A program made the position numbers and the translations under genes. This document shows, in pieces, positions 1-5,166 of a DNA stretch of 5,166 bases. The notes beneath the pieces were generated by a model. That model made no database searches. It saw only the letters and a program-made list of their open reading frames with translations, and had not been told where the DNA came from. Within the stretch, counting starts at the first letter, position 1, and each line of letters opens with the position of its first letter. Location of the stretch: positions 1 to 5,166 of the forward strand of contig DAOUVR010000094.1 in NCBI GenBank assembly GCA_030667555.1, written 5' to 3'. The stretch is from Dehalococcoidia bacterium (GTDB lineage: Bacteria; Chloroflexota; Dehalococcoidia; E44-bin15).

Positions 1-834
1 GGAGGTGATCCTGGGACGGGTTTCGCGAAGCAACTCAAAGCGGCCTTGTTTGCAAAGCGGCCCCTTTAGCCCAGTTAGCTCTGGTGCTTCAATACTCACG
101 ATGTTATTGTCCTTAACCAGTACATCCAGTTCACAGCCATCTCCGCAGATGGGACAAACGGTGGTTATCTGCTGGCATTCGCCTGGTATACCTCTGTAAA
201 GACTTAGCTTGCTGAAAATGGCACCTGTCGGACATGCCTGCACGCAAGCACCGCAGGAGGTGCAGGTTGATTCGCCCACTGGCTGCTCCAGGTCGGCAAC
301 TACCGTCGCTACCCAGCCACGTCCACCGAAATCCAGAGTATAGGTTGCTGCTATCTCACTACATACCCGAATACACCTGCCACAAAGGACGCAGCGGTTA
401 TGGTCTATTACCAGGTAATCACTCAATGGATCAACGGGAAAAGAAGGGAAAGTATAAGGGTAGCGCACATTGTCCATCTGATATCGGTAGGCCAGTTTCT
501 GTAGCTCACAGTCTCCGCTCTGCTCACAGAACATACAGAAGTGATTGCGCTCGGTGAAGAGGAGTTCCAGTATCTGGCGGCGATATTTCTCCAGTTGCTC
601 AGTGTTTGTTTTTACCACCAGTCCGTCCCTGGCGGGATAGGTGCAGGAAGGGACTGGCTTTCTTTCCACTTCGATATCCACGACACACATTCGGCAGGCC
701 CCAACGTCGCTCAATCCGTCAAGATGGCAGAGGGTGGGCACATCGATGTCATTGGCCTGACAGATTTCAAGAACGGTATCCCCTTCCTTCCCCTTAACTT
801 GTTTGTCGTTAATTGTCAGAGTTATCTCATTCAT
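1..834 (-). CDS. HoxU/NuoG-like iron-sulfur subunit running into a Mo/W-bis-MGD oxidoreductase domain (partial, C-terminus beyond left edge)
   Basis: The first 278 residues are in the window and the frame is open at base 1. Residues 1-75 are a plant-type [2Fe-2S] domain with ligands C36-x10-C47-x2-C50-x13-C64. H98-x-C100-x2-C103-x5-C109 is the His-Cys [4Fe-4S] site in the short HoxU spacing, followed by ELQ. Two ferredoxin clusters follow: C148/C151/C154/C158 and C191/C194/C197/C201. Up to about residue 205 it reads like HoxU, the diaphorase subunit of bidirectional hydrogenase. It then continues into C227-x2-C230-x3-C234-x26-C261, the N-terminal [4Fe-4S] domain of NuoG, formate dehydrogenase and SfrA-type proteins. 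So it is not a stand-alone HoxU. It probably passes electrons between the flavin subunit encoded just upstream and a site in the missing part. No export signal is seen, so it should be cytosolic. The ATG at 834 is chosen because a Shine-Dalgarno lies 6 nt before it; the ATG at 830 meets a stop at once. Whether a molybdenum or tungsten cofactor is bound, and the substrate (formate, Fe(III)-type acceptor, none), cannot be decided here. Confidence 0.9.
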   Translation of the reverse strand, partial: MNEITLTINDKQVKGKEGDTVLEICQANDIDVPTLCHLDGLSDVGACRMCVVDIEVERKPVPSCTYPARDGLVVKTNTEQLEKYRRQILELLFTERNHFCMFCEQSGDCELQKLAYRYQMDNVRYPYTFPSFPVDPLSDYLVIDHNRCVLCGRCIRVCSEIAATYTLDFGGRGWVATVVADLEQPVGESTCTSCGACVQACPTGAIFSKLSLYRGIPGECQQITTVCPICGDGCELDVLVKDNNIVSIEAPELTGLKGPLCKQGRFELLRETRPRITS

Positions 835-840
835 CTCTTA

Positions 841-845
841 CTCCT
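841..845 (-). promoter_or_regulatory. Shine-Dalgarno of the left-edge iron-sulfur gene, overlapping the preceding stop codon
   Basis: AGGAG on the minus strand lies 6 nt before the ATG at 834. It shares bases with the TAG stop (844-846) of the NuoF-GltD fusion. This fixes the start of the downstream gene. It also suggests translational coupling: ribosomes ending on the fusion gene would be placed on the next start. Confidence 0.75.
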
Positions 846-3800
846 ATTCAGCCTCAAGGTCACATCTGAGACATCTAGAGGCCTCTTCCCTGGCTTCCTC
901 TGGGGTGTAAGGTAAAACTATTTCCTTAAAGGATCCCTTTCTATCGGTCATGGCGATCTCGGCAGCTCTGATCCTGGCTCTCTCCTTGGTCTCCTCGTCA
1001 GTTGGCGGCACCGAAGAGATAGCAATAGGTTTATAGCCATTGCGCTCGACTAATGGAGTAAGCTCCTTCCCCTGCAGGTATCTCTTAATAGAACAGGCAG
1101 CCCTCTGCCCGGCAGCGATAGCTTCAATTACCGTCCATGGACCGGTTACCGCATCTCCTCCAGCAAAGATACCGCTACGGTCAGTGGCCAGGGTCCGGGG
1201 GTCAGCGATTATGGTTCCCCCTCTGCCTAGTTTGATGTCGTTATCCTTAATAAATGAGGTATCAGGTCGTTGACCTATGGCCTCAATAACCGTATCGACA
1301 TCAACCGTATATTCAGACCCTTCAATGGGGTAGGGAGTTCTCCTGCCACTTCTATCAAACTCTTTTAGCTCCATTCGAATACATTCAAGCCCTGATACTT
1401 TGCCATTCTTGCCTAAGATCTTGGTGGGAACTGTCAGGAAGTGGAAAAAGACTCCTTCCTCTTCGGTAGCTTCTATTTCGTCGATAATCGCTGGCATATC
1501 TTTTTTCTCTCGCCTGTAGAATATGTGTACCTCCTCTGCGCCCTTCCTCAAAGCCACCCTGGCAGCATCGACTGCCGAGTTGCCTCCACCAACGACCGCC
1601 ACTTTCTTCCCCACCTCCATTTTATTTCCCAGATTAACCTCTCTCAGAAAGTCAATGGCATCATGTATCCCTTCCAAGTCCTCGCCTGGAATCCCCATCT
1701 TATCTCCCTTGTGAGCTCCGACAGCAATGAATACTGCTCGATACCCGTCTTTCAGCAGGGATTCAATATCGTCAATGGGTGTGTTCAGCCTTATCTCTAC
1801 GCCAAGCCTGGCAACCGTTTCCACCTCGCTCTTAAGGATATCGTTGGGGAGACGGTAGTCGGGAATGCCCACGGCCAGCATCCCTCCAGCCACGGGCAGG
1901 GCCTCAAACACCGTGACCTGGTATCCTTCCATGGCAAGGTCCCAGGCTGCTGACAGTCCCGCCGGGCCTGCTCCGATAATTGCGACCCTCTCCTCTCTTC
2001 TCTGCTTCACCTCCGGGGTGTATTCCAGCCCTAACTCAAAGGCGTAGTCAGCAGCAAATCTCTTTAGGTCCCTGATAGCTACAGGTTCATCGACCTGACC
2101 ACGACGACATTTGCCCTCGCATGGATGATTACACACCCGACCACAGACCAAAGGGAAAGGATTGCGCTGCTTGATTAAACTGTAGGCCTCAGCGAACTTA
2201 CCCTCCTTGATCAGACTGACATATCCAGGGACGTCAAGTCCGACGGGGCAGGTATGCTGACAGGGGGTTCTAAATAGATCCTGACAGACAGCAGCCGGGC
2301 ACCTTTTGTCGATGATATGGGCCTCATATTCCTCCCTAAAATGGCGAATGGTGGTTAGCACCGGATTGGGGGAGGTCTGACCCAGACCGCATAGCGAGGC
2401 CGAGGCAATCATCTCTACCAACTCTGCCAAGATATCGAGGTCCTCCATCGTCCCTTCACCGTGGCTGATCTTGGTTAGGAGGTCCAGCATTTTGGGGATT
2501 CCAGCCCGGCAGGGGGTGCACTTGCCACAAGACTCGTCCTTAGTGAATTGGAGGAAGTATTTGGCAACATCCACCATACAGCTATCTTCATCCATAACAA
2601 CGAGCCCGCCAGATCCCATGATGGCTCCCAGTGCGGTAACCGATTCATAGTCGATGGGGGTATTCAGATGTTCAATGGGGATAACACCACCCGATGGCCC
2701 ACCTATTTGTACTGCCTTGTATTTCTTGCCATCGGGTATGCCACCCCCGATATCGAACACAATTTGCCCCAGTGGTGTTCCCAGGGGAACCTCGATAAGG
2801 CCATTGTTGCTCACCTTGCCCACGAGGCATAAGGTTTTTGTCCCCTTGCTTTGCTCGGTACCGACGTTGGCGAACCAATCGGCCCCCTGCAAAATAATCG
2901 GTGGGACATCCGACCACGTCTCGACATTATTGAGGGTGGTCGGTTTGCCAAAGAGCCCTTTATTAGCGGGGAAGGGTGGCCTTTGCCTGGGATTTCCTCT
3001 CCTTCCCTCGATAGAACCGAGGAGGGCTGTTTCCTCTCCGCAGACAAAGGCACCGGCGCCGGGGAAGATGTCGAGGGAGAATTCGAAACCAGTGCCCAGG
3101 ATATTATTGCCAAGAAGCCCATATTCCCGTGCCTGAGCGATAGCGTGGCTTAAGGTCTCGATGGCGAGGGGATATTCAGCGCGGAGATAGGCATAGCCGT
3201 GGCGTACATTCCCTATGGCATAGGCGCCGATGGCCATGCCTTCAATAATCGAATGGGGGTTGCCCTCGAGAACAGCCCGGTTCATGTAGGCACCGGGGTC
3301 GCCCTCATCACCATTGCAAACAACATATTTTTCGTCACCAGGGCTACTGCGGACAAAGCCCCACTTTCTAGCAGTGGGGAAGCCTGCCCCACCTCGTCCC
3401 CGCAGACCTGATTTATTGACCTCCTCAATAACTTCCTCCGGTTTCATCTCGGTTAAAACCTTGGCCAGGGCCTGATAGCCACCTCTGGCAATATACTCAT
3501 CGATATTCATAGGGTCGAGGTCCTGGTTATGCATTACCCTTATCTCTTGAAGCTTCAGCAAGGGAGCGTTCTCATCCAGAATCCATTCCTCAACTACCTT
3601 TCCTCCTGCGATGTGCTGCTCCACGATCTGGGGTACCCTGTCCTCAGTGACCTCTATGTAAATCACCTTCTCCTGCCCCGGTGTGATAACCGTGACCACC
3701 GGCTCGACGCCGCACAGTCCAATACAGGCTGCCCGGAGCACCACGACATCGGATAGCTTGCGGGCTTCTATCTCACGAGTAAAGGTTTCGAGAACCATGG

Positions 3801-3930
3801 TCGCCCCTGAGGAGATGCCACATGTCCCAAGGTGAACCTTGACATGTGTCTTCTCTTCCCGTTCAGCTAGCTTACCTCGAGCCTGCTCGCCAAAATTCAA
3901 TAACTCTTCTACAAACATAAGTGGCTTCAC
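844..3930 (-). CDS. NuoF-GltD (SfrB/NfnB-like) fusion: NAD(H)-FMN and NADP(H)-FAD oxidoreductase subunit
   Basis: This is one intact frame; residue numbers count from an in-frame GTG at 3939, while the likelier start is the GTG at 3930 (1028 aa). Residues 31-110 are a thioredoxin-like [2Fe-2S] domain with C40, C72 and C76. Residues 130-540 are NuoF: the glycine-rich NADH/FMN motif at 179-193 (GRGGAGFPTA), NGDEGDPGAY at 209-218, GAGAFVCGEETAL at 294-306, an SLBB region around 368-420, and N3 cluster ligands C471/C474/C477/C517. Residues 541-552 (H541, C547, C552) resemble the tail linker of HydB-type NuoF proteins. From about 558 it becomes a GltD/SfrB-like module: cysteines C560, C564, C599, C603, C607 and C611; FAD motif GAGPAG at 656-661; NADPH motif GGGNSAVD at 784-791 with YRR at 808-810; and the FAD C-terminal motif GIFAGGDA at 923-930. 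It ends in RCLRC (1022-1026). NuoF alone is roughly 430-600 aa and GltD about 470, so both parts are full length. It should exchange hydride with NAD(H) at FMN and NADP(H) at FAD in a cytoplasmic complex with the flanking subunits. Domain calls are firm; direction, bifurcation and partner acceptor are inferred. Confidence 0.95.
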   Translation of the reverse strand: MKPLMFVEELLNFGEQARGKLAEREEKTHVKVHLGTCGISSGATMVLETFTREIEARKLSDVVVLRAACIGLCGVEPVVTVITPGQEKVIYIEVTEDRVPQIVEQHIAGGKVVEEWILDENAPLLKLQEIRVMHNQDLDPMNIDEYIARGGYQALAKVLTEMKPEEVIEEVNKSGLRGRGGAGFPTARKWGFVRSSPGDEKYVVCNGDEGDPGAYMNRAVLEGNPHSIIEGMAIGAYAIGNVRHGYAYLRAEYPLAIETLSHAIAQAREYGLLGNNILGTGFEFSLDIFPGAGAFVCGEETALLGSIEGRRGNPRQRPPFPANKGLFGKPTTLNNVETWSDVPPIILQGADWFANVGTEQSKGTKTLCLVGKVSNNGLIEVPLGTPLGQIVFDIGGGIPDGKKYKAVQIGGPSGGVIPIEHLNTPIDYESVTALGAIMGSGGLVVMDEDSCMVDVAKYFLQFTKDESCGKCTPCRAGIPKMLDLLTKISHGEGTMEDLDILAELVEMIASASLCGLGQTSPNPVLTTIRHFREEYEAHIIDKRCPAAVCQDLFRTPCQHTCPVGLDVPGYVSLIKEGKFAEAYSLIKQRNPFPLVCGRVCNHPCEGKCRRGQVDEPVAIRDLKRFAADYAFELGLEYTPEVKQRREERVAIIGAGPAGLSAAWDLAMEGYQVTVFEALPVAGGMLAVGIPDYRLPNDILKSEVETVARLGVEIRLNTPIDDIESLLKDGYRAVFIAVGAHKGDKMGIPGEDLEGIHDAIDFLREVNLGNKMEVGKKVAVVGGGNSAVDAARVALRKGAEEVHIFYRREKKDMPAIIDEIEATEEEGVFFHFLTVPTKILGKNGKVSGLECIRMELKEFDRSGRRTPYPIEGSEYTVDVDTVIEAIGQRPDTSFIKDNDIKLGRGGTIIADPRTLATDRSGIFAGGDAVTGPWTVIEAIAAGQRAACSIKRYLQGKELTPLVERNGYKPIAISSVPPTDEETKERARIRAAEIAMTDRKGSFKEIVLPYTPEEAREEASRCLRCDLEAE

Positions 3931-3938
3931 TTCACACA

Positions 3939-3944
3939 CTCCTT
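3939..3944 (-). promoter_or_regulatory. Shine-Dalgarno deciding the start of the NuoF-GltD fusion
   Basis: AAGGAG on the minus strand overlaps the TAA stop (3943-3945) of the NuoE-like gene. Its last G is also the first base of the in-frame GTG at 3939, so that GTG cannot be served by it. The next in-frame GTG, at 3930-3928, lies 8 nt downstream, which is a normal spacing. The ATG at 3918 is about 20 nt away, too far. I therefore place the start at 3930. Confidence 0.7.
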
Positions 3945-4455
3945 ATTCATAGGAACTAAGGATGTCCTTTATCTCGCTGGGTTTCACCCTTCTGTAAACC
4001 TGATCCCCGATAGCCATTACCGGGGATAGCCCACAGCAGCCCAGGCAGCGAACAGTTTCCAGGGAGAATTTACTGTCTGGGGTGATGCCGCCAGGTTCAA
4101 GGCCAGGCTCTTTCTTCAAGATATCGAGGAGTCGCTGACCTCCCTTAACATAGCAACAGGTGCCCATGCAGACCTGGATGACATGCCTACCTTTAGGCAC
4201 CATGGTGAAGAAGTGATAGAAGCTGATTATTCCATATATCTCGCTCAGGGGCATCTTTAGATCCCTGGAGATGGTCATTAGCACCGTCCCCGGGAGATAT
4301 CCAATTAGCCCTTGTGTCTGTTGCAAAACACGAATAACGGCGCCCGCTTGTCCCCCCGTATCGTCAATCACCCCTTGAATCTCCTTGAAGATCCTCCCCG
4401 CATACCCGGCGCCTGTTTCCCTTCTTGCAGGCACTCCAGTCTCAATCCGTTCCAT
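3943..4455 (-). CDS. nuoE: NuoE-like [2Fe-2S] subunit (24-kDa family, HoxE/HydC type)
   Basis: A 170-residue protein of normal length for NuoE/HoxE/HydC. Residues 20-88 are the helical N-terminal domain, including the family-typical stretches GYLP (52-55) and EIYGIISFYHFF (72-83). Residues 91-165 are the thioredoxin-fold [2Fe-2S] domain. Its four canonical ligands are present: C96-x4-C101 (within CMGTCCYVKG) and C137-x3-C141 (CLGCCGLSP). In relatives this cluster docks beside the FMN of NuoF and acts as a side electron carrier; in bifurcating enzymes it is part of the core. Here the NuoF partner is encoded 12 nt downstream and is fused to a GltD-like module. The start is well supported: ATG at 4455 follows AGGAGG (4462-4467) with 6 nt spacing. 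It looks like the first gene of the three-gene complex operon, after a 178-nt gap. The nuoE symbol gives the family only; no complex I membrane genes are visible, so hydC- or hoxE-like would be equally fair. Confidence 0.95.
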   Translation of the reverse strand: MERIETGVPARRETGAGYAGRIFKEIQGVIDDTGGQAGAVIRVLQQTQGLIGYLPGTVLMTISRDLKMPLSEIYGIISFYHFFTMVPKGRHVIQVCMGTCCYVKGGQRLLDILKKEPGLEPGGITPDSKFSLETVRCLGCCGLSPVMAIGDQVYRRVKPSEIKDILSSYE

Positions 4456-4491
4456 CTGCTGCCTCCTGTTTAACGCAATTAGCTCGACTAA

Positions 4492-4519
4492 TTTATACGC
4501 AGGTTCAAATATATTCTAA
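4492..4519 (-). promoter_or_regulatory. Possible promoter ahead of the NuoE-like gene
   Basis: On the minus strand TATAAA (4492-4497) has five of six bases of a sigma-70 -10 box. It is preceded at 16 nt by TTAGAA (4514-4519), a poor -35 box with three of six matches. It would start transcription about 30 nt before the ATG at 4455. It lies in an AT-rich stretch inside the only long gap, where an operon promoter would be expected. The weak -35 keeps this tentative. Confidence 0.3.
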
Positions 4520-4528
4520 CACTCAGAA

Positions 4529-4574
4529 AGGGCATGCAACAAGGTGCTGGACTGCTCCCTTCGCTGCATGCCCT
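4529..4574. repeat. Perfect 10-bp inverted repeat in the intergenic gap
   Basis: AGGGCATGCA at 4529-4538 is the exact reverse complement of TGCATGCCCT at 4565-4574, with a 26-nt spacer. Inside the spacer AAGG (4541-4544) could pair with CCTT (4558-4561) and lengthen the hairpin past a 2x3 internal loop. It sits after the stop of the small cysteine-rich gene and before the possible promoter of the NuoE-like gene. It could separate the two transcription units as a hairpin terminator or mRNA stabiliser, or be an operator. On the minus strand only three T residues follow the stem, so it is not a classic intrinsic terminator. The rest of the 4456-4633 gap shows nothing else I can name. Confidence 0.5.
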
Positions 4575-4633
4575 CATGCTTGACTGTTTTTCGCTTTGCA
4601 TCGATCTTACTCTAATTCGCCTTCTTTCTCTGC

Positions 4634-5017
4634 CTACTTACCAGCGGGATTGAACCCCTTGCCGCAGAGCCTTATCTCTATTGGCTCGCCGTGGCCCCAC
4701 CTCGTGTAAACCCGGCAGTGTTCGCAGATGTCGGTGCCATCTCCCTTCGCCCCGTAATCGAAAAGCTTGCAGTAGGTCCCCTCAATCTCCCAGCAGGGCA
4801 AAGACCGGTACTTAAACGCTGGACACTCGCTTCTTATCTCATCGGGGCAACGGAACATCTGCCAGCAAGGCGTTTTCCCTTCCCAGAAGCCCAGACTTGG
4901 CTCCAGTAGGATCTTCCCTTTTGCTTCCTCAATGACCTTCTCAATCTCGGCAACCTCTTCTGTAGTTACAACTCTCTCAAGAAGTTGCTTCGCCTGTTCG
5001 AGCTCTTTCGGTTTCAT
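4634..5017 (-). CDS. Small cysteine-rich protein with two Cys-Trp motifs (two-CW-like)
   Basis: A soluble protein of about 127 residues with no signal peptide; numbering below starts at the GTG one codon upstream (5020). Residues 3-38 are charged and probably helical (Glu/Lys-rich). The rest is cysteine-rich with two CW elements: C52-W-x4-C58-P, C66-P-A, then P-C76-W, C84, and a C99-x2-C102 pair followed by R-V-Y. The spacing suggests one or two bound metal ions or an Fe-S cluster. From memory it matches a family labelled 'two-CW domain' found in anaerobes, whose function is unknown to me; I could not search this. The ATG at 5017 is preferred over the GTG at 5020 because the Shine-Dalgarno (5023-5030) is 5 nt from the ATG and only 2 nt from the GTG. 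A close paralogue lies immediately upstream. It lies on the same strand as the oxidoreductase operon but 178 nt from it, so a functional link is only suggested by proximity. Confidence 0.85.
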   Translation of the reverse strand: MKPKELEQAKQLLERVVTTEEVAEIEKVIEEAKGKILLEPSLGFWEGKTPCWQMFRCPDEIRSECPAFKYRSLPCWEIEGTYCKLFDYGAKGDGTDICEHCRVYTRWGHGEPIEIRLCGKGFNPAGK

Positions 5018-5022
5018 CACAT

Positions 5023-5030
5023 CTCACCTC
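5023..5030 (-). promoter_or_regulatory. Strong Shine-Dalgarno of the two-CW-like gene
   Basis: GAGGTGAG on the minus strand matches the extended anti-Shine-Dalgarno complement over seven bases. Its spacing selects the ATG at 5017 rather than the overlapping GTG at 5020. An out-of-frame ATG between them is followed directly by a stop. Confidence 0.65.
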
Positions 5031-5088
5031 TTTCCCTGCCGCTTCCTTTGACCTTTGGGTTTCTCCAAGACAGCGATCCACTTTCGGG

Positions 5089-5166
5089 CTACTTGCCAGC
5101 GGGATTAAACCCCTTGCCAAAGAGCTTTATCTCTATTGGCTGGTCTTGGCCCAACCTCTTGTAGAC
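5089..5166 (-). CDS. C-terminal end of a second two-CW-like protein (partial, tandem paralogue)
   Basis: Only the last 25 codons and the TAG stop (5089-5091) are in the window; the gene continues past the right edge. The peptide (VYKRLGQDQPIEIKLFGKGF, then NPAGK) aligns without gaps to the end of the neighbouring two-CW-like protein. It is identical at 18 of 25 residues, and 67 of 78 nucleotides match (5089-5166 against 4634-4711). The arrangement is a head-to-tail duplication with 71 nt between this stop and the next ATG. C119 of the neighbour is Phe here, so that cysteine is not a conserved ligand. Whether the rest of the gene is intact cannot be seen. Confidence 0.8.
   Translation of the reverse strand, partial: VYKRLGQDQPIEIKLFGKGFNPAGK

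Noticed and set aside
1..834. Calling the left-edge gene formate dehydrogenase alpha subunit
   Set aside because: The cluster motifs fit, but the usual Lys after the last cluster ligand is replaced by Gln, and the catalytic domain is outside the window.
541..915. Plus-strand open frame of 124 codons
   Set aside because: It runs antisense across two real genes and the join between them; the translation shows no domain.
1441..1953. Plus-strand open frame of 170 codons
   Set aside because: It lies opposite the GltD-like part of the fusion, has no recognisable domain, and the minus-strand protein explains the region completely.
2654..3136. Plus-strand open frame of 160 codons and overlapping minus-strand frames at 2672-2917 and 2811-3122
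   Set aside because: All are shadows of the NuoF coding sequence, low in recognisable motifs and without credible start signals.
844..3930. The fusion as an assembly or frameshift artefact joining two genes
   Set aside because: The frame is continuous through a HydB-like linker into the cysteine domain, with no stray start or Shine-Dalgarno noted at the joint.
844..3939. GTG at 3939 as the start of the fusion gene
   Set aside because: The Shine-Dalgarno runs into this codon; the GTG at 3930 has an 8-nt spacing instead.
4529..4590. Intrinsic terminator reading either way at the inverted repeat
   Set aside because: On the minus strand only TTT follows; on the plus strand the T run is about 12 nt past the stem. 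The 26-nt loop is also long, so I list it only as a repeat.

Overview
The window carries one gene set read entirely from the minus strand, in the order (right to left) two tandem small cysteine-rich genes, a NuoE-type subunit, a very large NuoF-GltD fusion, and a HoxU/NuoG-like iron-sulfur protein that continues past the left edge. No RNA genes, insertion sequences, phage genes or CRISPR repeats are visible. The long plus-strand reading frames opposite the big genes are antisense shadows.

The host looks like an anaerobic or facultatively anaerobic bacterium with a flavin and iron-sulfur based energy metabolism. NuoEF plus GltD-like (SfrB/NfnB-like) plus NuoG/FdhA-like sets are known from sulfate reducers, Geobacter relatives, syntrophs, acetogens and anaerobic Chloroflexota. 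The base composition is moderate. The sequence alone does not fix the phylum; Desulfobacterota or Chloroflexota would be my first guesses.

Layout: 1-834 is the N-terminal 278 residues of a HoxU-like [Fe-S] protein that runs into the [4Fe-4S] domain of the NuoG/formate dehydrogenase (Mo/W-bis-MGD) family. 844-3930 is one polypeptide that joins a thioredoxin-like domain, a complete NuoF (FMN, NADH, N3 cluster) and a complete GltD/SfrB-like module (two-cluster iron-sulfur domain, FAD, NADPH). 3943-4455 is the NuoE-like [2Fe-2S] subunit. 4456-4633 is the only sizeable gap and holds a possible promoter and a 10-bp inverted repeat. 4634-5017 and 5089-5166 (cut by the edge) are tandem paralogues of a small protein with a double Cys-Trp pattern.

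The three large genes are separated by 9-12 nt, and the Shine-Dalgarno sites of the second and third overlap the preceding stop codons, so they form a tightly coupled operon. None of them shows a signal peptide or membrane segment, so the product should be a soluble cytoplasmic complex rather than respiratory complex I. The fused subunit would hold two pyridine-nucleotide sites, NAD(H) at FMN and NADP(H) at FAD. These would be wired through NuoE and the HoxU-like chain to a third site in the unseen part of the left-edge protein. This design suggests electron bifurcation/confurcation or a transhydrogenase-like exchange among NADH, NADPH and a third couple. That is inference; the third couple cannot be read from this window.
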